Positions 1 through 12,051 are shown, counted from the first letter of the stretch. The stretch is DNA of 64,000 bases from Toxonevra muliebris (GCA_963691655.1 OY829326.1:41505989-41569988), one strand, 5' to 3'. Translations and numbers: made by a program. Notes: generated from the sequence alone by a model not told the origin.

Positions 1-720
1 CAGAAACCAAACAACAGTCGATGGCATGGAGTACAGACGGTGCTAATTCACCCAGTGGTAAAGTAATGATGTCAATTTATTCACCAGAAACAAAGTTTTA
101 CCTGTTATTCCTCTGAAAACTAGATAGACGGAGACTACTAAATAGTATACTGAAATCTGCTTACCAAAAGTTTTTAAAAATTGGTTGGAAAATCAAAACA
201 AAACATGAATTGCGCGACTACTTTTTTCATCACGATAACGCTTCAGTTCATACTGCTGAAAAACGAGCAACTTCATTGCGCTATCAGAGATTGAAGAAAT
301 TTGTCCAGCACCATATTCCGCAAACCTAGCGTCGTCTGATTTCTGGGGGGTTACTCTGGCAGTTCTATTCGAATGCCAAATTCGATCCGAAAAGGCACAA
401 AATTAAATCTGATCATCGAACAAATATTATTCGGAAATGTTTTCTAGAGTACTAATCGAATCGAATCGAATTCGAGTAAATTTTCTTTCGAATCGAACTA
501 CAGAGTAACCCCCCTGGTTGTTTCCACAAAAAAAAATTTTGAAAGAAAGGGTCTGCGGAAATAATGAGAAGATAATTAATGCAGCTAATGCCGAAGTTGC
601 AAACTTAAAAAAGGTCGATTTTGTGTACTGTCTTTCGAAGTGAATCTATCGTCTTCAAAAATGTACAGAAATGAATTAGCAATTATGTCGAAAAAATTAA
701 AAACGACAATGAAAGTATGA
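1..720 (+). pseudogene. mariner (DD34D) transposase remnant, 5' cut by window edge
   Basis: Broken frames give the C-terminal part of a mariner transposase. Near the window edge the reading is ETKQQSMAW. At 229-260 it is HHDNASVHTAE, carrying the second catalytic Asp. At 308-352 it is CPAPYSANLASSDFW, where mariners normally read PYSPDLAPSDF, with the third catalytic Asp retained. After a foldback insertion the reading resumes as WLFP and then a degenerate C-terminus (VINAANAEVANLKKVDF at about 575-625). At least one frameshift lies between the two Asp motifs, so the copy is dead. No terminal repeat was identified. The family assignment rests on motif order and is firm at superfamily level only. 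Confidence 0.85.
347..514. mobile_element. small foldback MITE inserted in the mariner remnant
   Basis: The ends are inverted: GGGGTTACTCTG at the left and CAGAGTAACCCC at the right, continuing into AGTTC-ATTCGAA on both sides. The interior is made of iterations of TCGAA/TTCGAAT. Removing 347-517 joins GATTTCTGG to TTGTTTCC and restores the transposase reading S-D-F-W-L-F-P, which fixes the insertion to within a few bases and suggests a TGG target duplication. No coding capacity. Confidence 0.8.
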
Positions 721-794
721 AATTAACTAACGATCAAAAAATATGAGATTTATGCGTCGCTCATGCTCATTGGGCCGTAGATTCGGCAAATTTT

Positions 795-933
795 CTTTCT
801 CTTTTATTGACCGGGGAATTATAAGAAAGTGTACAAGTACAGACCTTGGTTGGTAATGGCAAAACCACCGTGCTGATAAAAAATTGCCACACAGCCGTTC
901 GGAATCGGCGTTAAACTGTAGGTCCAACCATCG
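795..933 (+). repeat. SINE body, 3' fragment (copy A)
   Basis: Contains the block running from 'agaaagtgtacaagtacaga' through 'ggttttgcca'-type sequence (here in the opposite sense) to GCCGTTCGGAATCGGCGTTA and AACTGTAGGTCCAACC. The same block recurs on the minus strand at about 33610-33802 and 56510-56660. This copy lacks its own tRNA-like head and directly abuts another head at 935. Confidence 0.75.
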
Positions 934-934
934 C

Positions 935-1140
935 CACTGTGGTCTAGTGGCAGAGTGCCAGACTCTTGTCGCGGAAGACCCGTGTTTGATTCTCGGCTTG
1001 GGTATGTTTCATAACTATCTTTATTTCTCTCTTTCTTTCTTTCTCTCTTTCTTTCTTTCTTTCTTTCTTTCTTTCATAACTTGGAGCTTTGGTACAATAG
1101 ATCTTAGTTCGAGTCGTCCTACCTTCAAATAATAATAGAC
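935..1140 (+). repeat. SINE with tRNA-Asp-like head (copy B) and CTTT tract
   Basis: An internal pol III promoter is visible: box A TGGTCTAGTGG at 939-950 and box B GTGTTTGATTC at 982-992. The anticodon-loop region reads TCTTGTCGCGGAAGACCC, close to tRNA-Asp(GTC). The acceptor stem is not complementary, so this is a SINE head rather than a tRNA gene. A (CTTT)n tract of about 50 bp follows at 1023-1075. Confidence 0.7.
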
Positions 1141-1420
1141 CGGGGTCTACGCAGAAGATTACGAATATTTTATGTGGAAACGAAAGATGAAATGTGGTTT
1201 AATCGGACAAGCTTTGCGCTGGAATTTATTATGATATTTCAAGAACTGCTATTTATTGATATCCTCAAAACAAAAGAAGAAGACTTTTAAAAATTGTTTT
1301 GACAAGAAAAGTGCGTAAACTATTCAACTGCCAAAAATAAAAATATGTAAAATAAAAAAAATTATTTTTCATAATGCTTTTTTTTTTGTTGCTATGAAAA
1401 TATTATTATTTACTTTGAAC

Positions 1421-1528
1421 TACTAGTGGGTCCAGACTTTTCCAAGAGGGGTGGGGCTCAATTTGATTATATTTTTAAATTTTGTTTTGTTAATTATTTT
1501 TCCCCTCACCCAAGATCCGCTAGTGCAC
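1421..1528. mobile_element. short inverted-repeat element, CACTAGCGGATC-type ends
   Basis: The left end TACTAGTGGGTCC faces the right end GGATC-type sequence 'agatccgctagtgca'. The ends resemble the better preserved TA-flanked element at 12052-12288. Mismatches are numerous, so the call is tentative. Confidence 0.4.
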
Positions 1529-1651
1529 TCAACAACATCAGATAAGTTTTCAATAATATTTAAGTGATTTTTTTTTTCTTTCTGAGCAAAAATAAACTAA
1601 CAATTATACTACAAATTTCGAAGCTATTTATGTATGTGTATATTTACTTAT

Positions 1652-1854
1652 ATATCGTCGCCTAAAATCCAAAAAGCCATAACAACGGTTTTTATTTTTT
1701 TATAGGAGAAGCAAAACACGTTGTAGGATTAGAAATATTTTTGATTTACAGCTCATATTTCTAATCAGATTTATTTTTTTTTTACGAATTTAATCCATTC
1801 GATTTTGATTTTTTTGTTTCTTGTTACGACATTTTGGATTTTAGGTGACGATAT
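1652..1854. mobile_element. MITE with long TIRs (ATATCGTC..CCTAAAATCC)
   Basis: The left arm at 1652-1690 (ATATCGTCGCCTAAAATCCA, then AAAAGCCATAACAA) is the reverse complement, with a few mismatches, of the right arm at 1820-1854. The arms are about 33 bp, spanning 203 bp in all. The interior is AT-rich with no ORF. No clear target duplication was found. Confidence 0.7.
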
Positions 1855-4220
1855 GCAGTTACCTACATTTACTTATTCTTACCTAGTAAAGTTTTCAATT
1901 GTAGAATTAATCATTCTATCATACCTCAGCGATAATTTGAATACAATTATTTTACAAATATCCCTGCGGGGCGTTATAAATTAAATTTCTGCATGCATAC
2001 ATATATACATACATATCTGTGCAGATTACAAAATCCACACATCCACATAAACCTACATCAGTTAAATAAAACGATTTTTCACTTTTCACGCTAGCAAACA
2101 GAAAAGGAATATGAAATAAGAAAACGTACATTGAATTGCATTTGCGATTGGTCATAAAAATAAAAACAACCAAAATAATTACATTTAATTTGATGTGAAT
2201 AAGATCATGTTTTGTGTGTTTTGTTGATTGAGCTGCGGCACGAAATGCCACACAACATTCAATTCACTCTGCATACAATTCAAAACGACTTGAGTCGATC
2301 GAGCGGAGCGATTCGATTCTACTTTAACTGCAACTTTACTTGCAATTAAATAGCAAACATTTTTGCAGTTTTTTTTTTTTTTGTGGTAGTTTTTGGTCAA
2401 AAATGTTTGTTGTTTGTTGCTTGTTTGTTTGTTTAACAAAAAAGCAGCGTCAGTCGTCACAATACACACACACACACGCACACAATCCTAATGCTGACCC
2501 TTTTGGATGATTACAAATTTTTGTGTGTTTGCTTGAATGTGCTGGTTAAATAATGAGAGTAAAATGAGCACGTTTACAATGCGATTATCCTTTCGAAAAT
2601 TGTTTGCACACCCCGGATAAAAAGGAGATAATTTGTCGATCAAGGTGATTGCGAGTTGTTATAAGTATGTATGTAGCTTCTTCTTCATCTTATTCCTGTT
2701 TCTTTTCTCCTGGACATTGCTGCCTGTTGTGTTAGTGTTTTTATACATATTAGCATTTAATCGCAACGGCAGAGCAATAATAAAACAAAAAGATCAATAA
2801 CAAAAATTAGCAGGCAATCAACAGATCCATCTTCTGCAAGTATGCCATATCTACTTGTGTATGTATGTATGTATGTATGTATGTATGCCTGTGTGAATAT
2901 GTGTAAGTATATGTGATTACACATTGTTGCCACAAAACTGAGGGGCTCTCGTCAATGTCTGACGCGCATGCGATCTCGATTTTCATCTCTTTTCGAGCTC
3001 GAGTGCAATGATCATCGATTATTTTGAAATTATTACAAGCAGCAAAAAAAAAAAATACAAAAAACCGAAAACTTTAACAACAAAAAACAAAGAAATGCTA
3101 AGAAAAATGTAAAAAATTTCAAAATTGGCAACAAAGTTACCATTTACTTCAGCATTTTGATGTGCTTTTGCTGTTGCTGCTGCTGCTACTGCTGTTATAC
3201 ACTAGTGAAATTAGGTAGCAGCTGTTGCTGATTGCTGGCTGCAATTGCCTTACACAAGTATATGGGCCTCGCGTATTTGCGGTATTCATGTTTATTAAAA
3301 TTGCATTTATTATTATTAATAATAGTTTGGCATTTTGTGAGAGTGTGCTTCCTTTACACTGAGACTTTTCAAGTATTTACAACATAATAATTCATCATCA
3401 TTATTTATGAAAATTATACATTGTCATCGATAATTATGAATTCTTTTGAAATTAATTACTTTTTAATACTTACCAACTCGCGCTACGTGCTGCCGGTTCG
3501 GAAATAAAATGCACTTGCAATTTTCTTTTGTAATATTCGCTTCTACATAATTTTCGCACTTTGATACTAAATTATGATTGCAATAAAGATAGTGTGGCAC
3601 ATTGTTGCATGCAATATACCAGTTTCTAATTAGAATGAGCAGATAATTTTCATGTGTGTGTGTGTGTGTGTAATTCTCTTGTGAAATCTATGAAATTTAC
3701 CTATAGCTATACACGTGCATATTTAAAAAGCGCACTGCTTTATCGACTTACATTTTCATCCCTTCAATTCCATTTTTAATACACCACCAAATCAAATATT
3801 TCACGTAGTTCTCGCTTTAACCAAGAGATGGCATTGGCATATAATTTTTATCTATACTCACAAAGTTGGGGTAACTTTTTTTGTTATTTTGTGCGATTTG
3901 GTGTTGCTCTTTATTATTTATGAAAATCGTAGACCTGTTGCTTTAGGTTTAATTACTACAAATTTTCACACGATTGCCTGACATGCCACATGAATAATTA
4001 AAATTAATTGTAGCTTATATCGGATTTATTTCAGACTATTTAAAGACCCATTTCAGAATGCCAACTAATTTCAAATTAATTTAGGTTAGGTTTAGAGGGA
4101 AATGCTCAGAAAAACTGAGCGTTCACGGAGGAATGGACAAAAAAAATTTGGCCTATTATGATGCCCCTATAATATATATAATATATTGGTTAATTTGAGT
4201 TAAAATTTTTGCAGTAAATA
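1855..4220. other. AT-rich non-coding stretch with microsatellites
   Basis: Holds a (CA)n-like tract at 2465-2482, (TATG)n at 2859-2887, a CTG/opa cluster at 3168-3240 and (GT)n at 3653-3670. A consensus minus-strand splice donor (GTAAGT) lies at 3468-3473 after a GC-richer block. No ORF of interest and no recognised exon. Confidence 0.6.
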
Positions 4221-4224
4221 TTTA

Positions 4225-5130
4225 TCAGATATTCCCACTAGTTTTTGGTCTGAATTTTGCGTTGCTTTCGTTCGATATTTGGCATCCTTTTGGCCTAAAC
4301 TTTGTATGAATTTTAAATTGAATTTTAAATTGATTGAGTTTGGATTCGGTCTGAAGGTTTTAAGTCTGAGTTTTGATCTGAATTTGATCTAATTTTGGTA
4401 GATTTTTGTTGGAATATTGATCCGATTCGTGGTCTGAACATTGTTTTTTTTTTAACCGGTTGTTGCCCGGTACCCGAAAGCGTGAACGAATCTGGTTGAA
4501 ATTTAAAATGTATTAGTTTTTTAGTCAAATTAAGATATATTTAAATTTTCATAAAAATGGAGTGCTTGGCTCTGGAGTTGTGAGATGGGAAACTCACTTA
4601 CCATGAAGGCGATATCAATAGTGATTTCGATGCTAACAGTGATATGAATATATATTTTGAAAATTCGTTCAAATCAACTGTTATCTTAAATAGTTTATTT
4701 TTTTTGGTTTTGTTTCATCAAAAAATTTTTCTCAAAGCAAATCAAAATTTCCTTCACATTGTTTTCGCAAATTTTTACAATATAAATTCGTCAGACAAGT
4801 CATAGGTCACATATATTAAGTTATATGCTTGAACAAAATGCTGGTAAGAGAACATACCGGCTGGACAATAATGAGTTAATCAAGGTTTTGGTCTCTTTTT
4901 GTTCTAGATTTTCGATTTGAATTTGGTCCCTTTCTTGGTTTGAACTTCGATCTGAAAAAAGTTTAGAATATTAGTTTGAAATTTGGTCGAAGTTTTCGCC
5001 TCTATTTCTATCCGATTTTAGTTTGAATTTTGGTCTCAGTTTTGTTCCAGTTATGTTATCGTTGATAAAATGTTTGCACTAGTTTTTAGTCTACGTCTGG
5101 GATTTGGTCGATATTGAGTCTGAGATTTAA
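4225..5130. repeat. degenerate short-period array of TTTGGTCTGAATTT
   Basis: Two blocks (about 4228-4440 and 4885-5125) are built from imperfect copies of a unit like TTTGGTCTGAATTTTG, with variants at 4245, 4346, 4375, 4427, 4894, 4922, 4945, 4978 and 5024. A unique stretch at 4450-4880 separates them. No coding sense. Confidence 0.6.
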
Positions 5131-5235
5131 CCTTTAATTTAGTAAAATCTACACCTCGCCCCCCCCCCCCTCCCCCCCACAAACCCAAATCCTACAACCT
5201 AGAAAAGAAGACGATTTAATTTCAGAAAAGAAGAC

Positions 5236-6269
5236 GATAGGTTTCATTCGAAGAAAATATTCATAAATAATTTTTATCAAACTGATTTTTAAATACAATA
5301 AATTAAATCAATGATACATTTGATGGACCCTATAAAATCAAAATTTTAGGAAAAATTTTCCCATTTTTTTTAATCTTAACCTCAAAAAAATGGCCAAAAG
5401 TGACAAAAAATTCCCAGAATAATCAAATTAAATTTTTTCAAATAAATATTATTCCATGTGCCTTCTAGTGCATTTTTTTTTTTATCGTGAGGAACATAAT
5501 TTCATTAACTCATTGACTTCCCACTGCCGATGATGTACCCAACCTCAAAAAAATTACCAAAAATAGTATAGGCTCATTTTTTTCAAATCAAAATCATTGG
5601 GAATTTGAGCCATTATCAATGATAAGGAACCCGGATGAGGTTGGCTTATATTCCCTAAATTCGTGAAGTCACAGCATTGAAAGAGATCATTCTAGTCGTG
5701 GTGCTCTGAGCAATAATGCGTTAAAAAATTAATTTTAAGATGGGTTTTGCTAATAAGATGGAGTTTTTGCGAAAGAATTTTTCACGTTGAAGACGAATCT
5801 GAGGTCAAAAACTTCCCATCACGTAACGTTTTAGGAAAAAATGGGGTTCAAGCAAGTCTTATTTTACAAGGATCCGATAATTTTTTCTATTTTTATTAAT
5901 TTTTAAACTTTTCAAACTGATTCAGGACGAAACCTTAAATCAAAAACAGTTACTGACCCAGAAAAACTTTGAATGCAGGAGTGCTCAGTATCACCTTCTC
6001 TTTTTGAATCCGTAGTCAAACCTCATGTCGAAGAAAACAAATCGGATTTGATCGCTTAGTGTAACTAAGATTTCAAATTTATTTTTTATATTTAACTTTT
6101 TAGATAAAAAACCGATGGAAGTAAAAAATATCGTTAAATAGATTTTATTTTGACTTGTTTCCATCCATTGGCAATTAATCTAAAAAATTAGAATAAAGTT
6201 TCCACATTTGGAGGGGGGAAGGTAAGAACCCCCAACCGCCCCCTCCCCCCCCCCGTAAATACGGCCTTG
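5236..6269 (-). mobile_element. hAT-like non-autonomous element, old copy
   Basis: Homologous over most of its length, in reverse orientation, to the bounded element at 40831-41764. Shared blocks include the C-rich tract and 'ccacatttggagggggg'-type sequence near 6200-6255, the 'gacatgaggtttgactacgg' block near 6010-6030, and the 'ccggatgaggttggcttata' block at 5632-5651. The terminal repeat survives at the right (ACGGCCTTG ending at 6269). The left terminus is lost or blurred by the poly-C tract at 5160-5180. No ORF. Confidence 0.7.
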
Positions 6270-6309
6270 AGGCAATATATACATGATATGAGCACCGCAA
6301 ATAATCCGC

Positions 6310-6660
6310 GATTAATTAATTGTGCAGACAGTTAACCTGCTCTGAAGACGTGGGAAAACCATACTAAAAAGTCTAAATTTTCTAAATAAATGCTTCAACT
6401 CCCTTCTAACCCTTAGTAATAACAATAAGCTACAACTGTACTGGGTACAAGGACATTCCGGTGTAATGGGAAACGAGGTGGCGGACGAGCTTGCAAAGCA
6501 AGATGCATACCTTGAGGTAGAGTTCTTTAGCATCTCGATGATGACTCTGTTTCCATTGCGCAGCCTTAGATAAACGAACTTTCTCTACCTCAAATAGAAG
6601 ATGAAGGACCCAAAACTTTTGGCTTGACGGTCTATATGAGTCATCCGCCGTCATTTCAAA
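6310..6660 (+). pseudogene. LINE RNase H remnant
   Basis: One frame at about 6415-6510 reads NNNKLQLYWVQGHSGVMG followed by NEVADELAKQDA. This is the WVPGHSG..GNE.ADELAK block of the RNase H domain carried by I-, LOA- and R1-type LINEs. Flanking frames contain stops. Only this piece of the element remains. Confidence 0.75.
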
Positions 6661-6669
6661 CCTGACCTA

Positions 6670-8255
6670 ACCTCTTACAAAGCTTCACATTTTTTAAGTT
6701 GACGGAATATCTTCATTTAATTTTCTGTCAATCTTTAAGTTTAAATTAAACCCTAATGCCACAAAAGTTTGAAGTTCCCTGATTCATTTTCATAATGCAT
6801 TTCCCTTGAAGATGTTTCCAAAATCTTTTCGAATAAACCAAAATAAATAATTGATTTAAAAAAAAAACGGCAGGGAATCAAAGAGAAACGTCGCACATGC
6901 AAATGAGTGCAAAAAAAAAAAAAACAATATTAAAATTTGCTACAGTCAGCGATCGTTTGATCGACCCATCGATCGAATGAGGGATGCATGCAGCACGACG
7001 GCTGTAGCTGCTGTTTTGAATATGTAAATTAGTTATGAAAGGATGTGAAATTAGAGAATCCTTTCACTTATTGCGTTGCCTTTAGTTGTTGTTGTTGTTG
7101 TTATTCCGTTGTTCGTTCTTTCTTTTGTTACTTGTGATTGAAAAGGAATTGCAAATTGTGATTTATGGAAAATCGAAGAAAGAAAGAAAAGGTTTGACAG
7201 ATTTTCTATAGATCACTTTTAGTTTTATGTTTTTTCTATTCTGTTCTGCTACTGTTCGCGGCAAACGATCAAATGTCAGAAATGAAATGAAATAATTTGC
7301 ATTTGAATACGAAGAGAGGAAGGAACTCACACAGGTAGGTTGGTAAACAGGCAGGCAGGCAGACAGGCAACAGAATGAATGAATGATTAAACGTGAAGCT
7401 TGGGAAGATAAATGCAAAGTTCTTGTCCCCATGTATGTAGGTAAAAAGGGTAACAATTAAGTTCGCACAGGGCAAACTGTGAAAATTAATATTTTTGCAA
7501 ATTGTAATTTTTTACGCATGTGTAAAATTTATGCAAATATGTATTTCCAATACAACGCGCGAATGTGTGTATGAGTCTCGATAAATGAGAGGCTGAAAGT
7601 GGGAAAATTGCCTAAGGTGTCGCGCTTGATTTATCAAACTTTGTCGAATAAATTGCAAACGACAGTTAGTGGCAAAAATTAATAAATTAAATTATGAATC
7701 ATATTGCTAAGGGTGAAATCGATTGGATTTTTTTTTACATGTTATAAACAGAACAAATAACAATATGCACGGGAAAGTTTTTTTATCTGTAGTTCGCATT
7801 GATTTCTTTGATTTTAACATCTTTTTTTTAGATTTTTCGTTGGTACAGCCGATTTTAGCTCCTTCACTTTCGACTCCCCTAATTCGGCGCCGCTTTAGTG
7901 TAAAACTTCTTGGAACAGTGGATTAATTTCCAATCAATACCTCTGTTCTTATAATCGTTGTTCCAAAATTAAAAGGCTTCTCATTCCAGAGACCAGGGTT
8001 AAAATAGTCACGAGACAATGTCGGTCCTTAGAAGAAGAGGCGTCTACTATGAATAGGCTTTAATATTCTGCATTTAGCGACTAGATTTTTTTAAGTGTTT
8101 TTTAAGGTATCATGAAAAATTGTTTCGATAATTTTTCTCGATTTTTATACAATCATTTCACAAATAAATTTGACTTGGTAAGCATTTTCTGTGCTTTAAA
8201 GTTTTGGATTTGAATATATTCATTTGGTTTGGGTTTCAAGAATAATTTCCTTGGT
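6670..8255. other. non-coding stretch with CAGG microsatellite
   Basis: Contains a cluster of CGATCG/GATCGA palindromes at 6945-6985, GTT repeats at 7086-7102, and a CAGG-type tract at 7349-7370. ORFs here are low complexity. Nothing else recognisable. Confidence 0.5.
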
Positions 8256-8259
8256 TTTT

Positions 8260-8600
8260 ACCAGAGCTGTAAAAGAATGCAATCATTTGCGACTAAAAAT
8301 CATTTGATATTTTTACCAAATGATTGCATTAATTTTTTATTTGCATTGATTAAGAATGTAAAATATTTGTTCTTTATCGTATTGTTATCAGCGAATTATT
8401 ATTCATTCTTTTAATCATATTTTTAAAGTCATTTGAATGTAATCTTTGATTGCAGTCATTAACTAAATTTAGTCGAGTTCATTGGAAATCATTTGAAGTC
8501 ACTCGAAATTATTTCTACAAGATCTAAGCGTGACCCATTTATTTAAAAAAAAAACGTGAAAAAACACATATTTTGCTGTTCAAGTGGAAAATCATTTAAT
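8260..8600. repeat. motif-array block, AAATCATTTG type
   Basis: Iterations of AATCATTTG/CAAATGATT in both orientations occur at 8281, 8306, 8328, 8429, 8487 and 8588. This matches the architecture of other motif-array element ends in the window. Borders are uncertain. Confidence 0.45.
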
Positions 8601-8684
8601 ATGATTTAAGGAGATTTGATTACATCACTTTTTGAAGATGATATCGCACAAGGGGTCACCCTGAGCTCGACTGGCGTAATGTTC

Positions 8685-9428
8685 CTAGCCATGATTCGAT
8701 ACAAGTAAATACTCGATATTTTTCATTCGATTCAAGTACTTGTTTTACTCAATGCTATAACACAAGTATTTTACTTGGTATCGGGAAAAAGGTCAGCATC
8801 GGATATTCGATACTTTGGAAAATATTTATTTAAACAACTGAAATATTGCTATACAATATTTAAGATTGAGGATCGTTTTACAATATTTTACAGCAATCAA
8901 TAATATATTTCAAAATGCTACTCCAGAATTATTCAATATCCATATTTAAAATATTTCAGTCCATATTGCAATATTCCAATGTATGAAAATATTGCAGTAC
9001 AGTATTAAAGTTCTAGAAAATATTGCCAGCCATGCATGTAGAACATAATGTTTATTGAAACCTTTTCATTAAAATAAAATATTTTTAAAAAGCTTTATAC
9101 TGTTGCTTAGTTTTCCTTCTATTATAAATTTTCTAGCAGTGTTTCCAGTGGAAATATCTCAAAACCATGATGTATAGGCGAAAAGCTCGTATTGAGTAGT
9201 GTAAACTGTAGGCTCAACCATGTGGTAACACAATAGACCGTTCTGGCCTGAATGTTCTCCTCGAAAATCATTTAAAAAAAGTGTAATTTGTCTCTTTAAA
9301 CCAGTATTCGATACAAGTACATATTCAATACTTTTTTCCAATATTTTCGGTATCATCGATACTTTTATTCAATACAAGTAATGAGTAAAAGTATCGATAC
9401 TATGTGGGTATCGAATCAACACTAAATG
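8685..9428. mobile_element. motif-array element, TATCGATAC/GATACAAGTA type
   Basis: Both edges carry iterations of CGATACAAGT and TATCGATACT (8690-8830 and 9299-9425). The right part is about 90 percent alike by eye to 45300-45430, which ends at the same 'gggtatcgaatcaacact'. A SINE scrap sits inside at 9200-9252. No ORF of substance. Confidence 0.65.
9200..9252 (+). repeat. SINE 3' fragment (copy C)
   Basis: The reading TAAACTGTAGGCTCAACCAT then GTGGTAACACAAT and GACCGTTCTGGCCTGA matches the 3' end of the minus-strand SINE copy at 33610-33670. Only about 50 bp remain. Confidence 0.6.
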
Positions 9429-9479
9429 TTCCTGTTTTTCGACATTTTCCACATTATTTGTCAATATTTCGACTGACAT

Positions 9480-9725
9480 GGCGCCTATTTCCTAGCGGAT
9501 TTTGGCATTAGATTCGTCAAGTGTCCTTGGCTTGTTAATATAAACTTTTGGCTACAAGTAGCCCCAGAGTAAAAATTGTCCAGCGGTGTCATATCTGGCG
9601 AATGCTGAGGATAGTCAAAATAAACCGACCGGGGAGCAATGGCTTCAAGAAATCGATTGTGGCACGAGCTGCTTGAGGTAATGCACCGTCTTGTTAAACT
9701 AGAAATGCTCCATACCATTTTCATG
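9480..9725 (-). pseudogene. Tc1/mariner transposase remnant
   Basis: The translated remnant contains SVYFDYPQHSPDMTPLDNF, equivalent to the WPPRSPDLTPLDFFLWG block of a mariner-like transposase group, followed by CSQKFILTSQGHLTNL. A shifted frame upstream gives QDGALPQAARATIDFL, equivalent to QDGAPPH...FL. The frame is broken at least twice. No terminal repeats were found. Confidence 0.7.
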
Positions 9726-10303
9726 AAAAATACGCTTTAAAATATCAAAATAACTTCTCAATCGGAAAAATTAAGAAGTTGTTTTGAAAGTACAACTGTG
9801 TACTTCTTTATACTGAAAATCTCCTAAGACAAACGATTCAAAAACTTGTTGTCGTTAGTCGATCTGACGTTTCTTGTCAAAGCTATAGTGTTGTCTGATG
9901 GGTCCACCTAATATGGCCAACCCAGTACTATCAGACAAAAATCAGAAGCAAAAATGCCAACAAGAACCAAAATCATTTAATTCGTTATATTAACGAACGA
10001 GTTTCAGTATTCGAAATTATTACTTTCGATGAACTTCTGTTACTTTGAGGCTTCGCGCCATTCTTAGTTACTTCCCGGTAAACTAGGTATATTTCTTTTT
10101 ATATGCCGAGAAGTACATAGCATAAATATAATGTTACCAGTTGTTGTTTTCTTTTCCTGCCATTAAATGCAATGAGGCTGAATTTTTTTCTTTGGGCGGT
10201 TTACCATAGTAAACAAGGGAAATCTGTTAAATTGCTTTGCTTATTATAATTATAAGTTTTGTCTCTACTTATACCAAATGATTGTACAAGTGAACGAGAC
10301 AAT

Positions 10304-10683
10304 GGCTGCATTCACGACATTCATCAATTGCTAAACAGTTGCAGTTCATCAATTTTCGTTTCATGAACATGCTGCTACTTTTGGCGTTTACTATTCTATT
10401 GTGAATAGTTTTTTTTTTGCTATTTTTCTTCTTTAATAAAACCAAAAATTTAAATAATATATATAAAAAATTTAATGTTTTTGCAAAGGATGTTGGACGA
10501 TGGCGTTAATATGACAGCCATAATAAACAAATGAATATATATAGAAAAAATATATAAACATAAGCCGCTGTACAAAAATCAAATTTTTCGCTACCAAAAA
10601 TGGCGCTTGCTTACTAAAAATGGTGCCATTCACAATAAAATTTTACAACTGTTTAGGAATTGATGAGTGTCGTGAATGCCGCA
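10304..10683. mobile_element. foldback element with 37-bp terminal inverted repeats
   Basis: The left arm (10304-10341, GGCTGCATTCACGACATTCA and onward to AAACAGTTG) matches the reverse complement of the right arm (10646-10682) with about four mismatches. Total length is about 380 bp. The interior contains 'accaaaaatggcgc' and 'actaaaaatggtgcc' as a short tandem pair. No ORF. Confidence 0.85.
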
Positions 10684-10689
10684 AATGAT

Positions 10690-12045
10690 AACAAGTGAGC
10701 GAAATATTATATGACTGAAGTATTCAGTGATTTTCGTATTAATGAATAAAATGAATGAGATGATTTTTTTCATTTAAAGCGTATTCACACATGATTTTAA
10801 TTAGTCAATGATTAATTAGTCAATGACAGCGAAATGATTAATGATTTCAATTCTACAATCTTTAGTCAAATTTGCTATTCAATGAATGCAATCGCAAAAT
10901 GCTATTCATTGAATGTGACTTCAGTGATTTAAAATCGCAATTGATTGGTTTTTATCTACCCGCTAAAAAGTAACATAATAATAATAATAATATTACCCAG
11001 TATTGACAACCGTTCAAAGGCGTTTTTAATTTATAATATACTCAAAATCCTTGATTCCAGAAATGGCACATTTTTTCGACGCAATTAAACTGCTATACAT
11101 GCATAATAATCCATATAAAACACAACACGAATAATTCATTCTCTTGCTACCTCAGCTGCTTCCTTGTGCTATTCTACCTATAAAAATCTTTCTACTTGGC
11201 ATGCCCGCCAAATTCCGCTATGTGTTTACCGCCATGTCATCAAATTCTTTTGTTTTTCTCACTGAAAATAACTTCACTACTGTATAAAATTTCTAAAACC
11301 TATACGAAGTAAACAACTTGTTGGCTTCATCTTTTCTTCTTTATCTTCAGTTTTTCATTATTTCTGTATCTGTAAATTTTCTATATGCTGGTATTTAAAA
11401 TTGCATACATCCTGCATATTTTCATTAAACCATTTATTTATTGACCATATTTATATGAATAATTGCCAAAGTGTATTTTTGTTGCACGATGCATTATCAT
11501 CGTTATAACTAAACATGGTTCCAACTAGGTTTTTATGTCTTTGTTACGTTAATTGCACTATCGTCTCGGTCACATAATCATCATCATCATCATCATCATC
11601 ATCAACATAATTTACAGTCTATTGTGGTGCGATTATAGAAGAATTTTAATTGCTGTCATCATTTTGTTTATCATTGCTAGACCATCAACACTTTTCCTAG
11701 ACCTATGGTATATATCATGTGTATGTGTTTGCACATGTGTGTGTGTGTGCCTTGCTGTTTATATTTAGTGCCTATGTGGTTGGATGCGATTACCATGTAT
11801 TTTCGCAGCACTGTTGTTCAATGTTAGAAGTATTACAAAAAACAAAACAAAAAACAAGTTATTTTATTTTTAGAAATTCTTATTAAATATGTTGGCTGGC
11901 TCTGTGACAACGGAGAAGGAAGCAGTAATAACTGGGCAAGCAAAATAAACAGTTAACATAAATTAATCACATTGATAGTTTTCTCTGATAACAATCTCTT
12001 AATAAACATATTACCGTGATTATATTATATTGGCTTGTGTATGTA
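10690..12045. other. AT-rich non-coding stretch
   Basis: Contains iterations of ATTCAATGAATG/AATGATTAAT at 10790-10935, possibly a degraded motif-array element, an (ATC)n microsatellite at 11577-11602, and a (GT)n run near 11737. No gene recognised. Confidence 0.5.
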
Positions 12046-12051
12046 TGTGTA

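Noticed and set aside
935..1002. Possible tRNA-Asp gene
   Set aside because: Same reasoning: no complementary acceptor stem, and position within repeat DNA.
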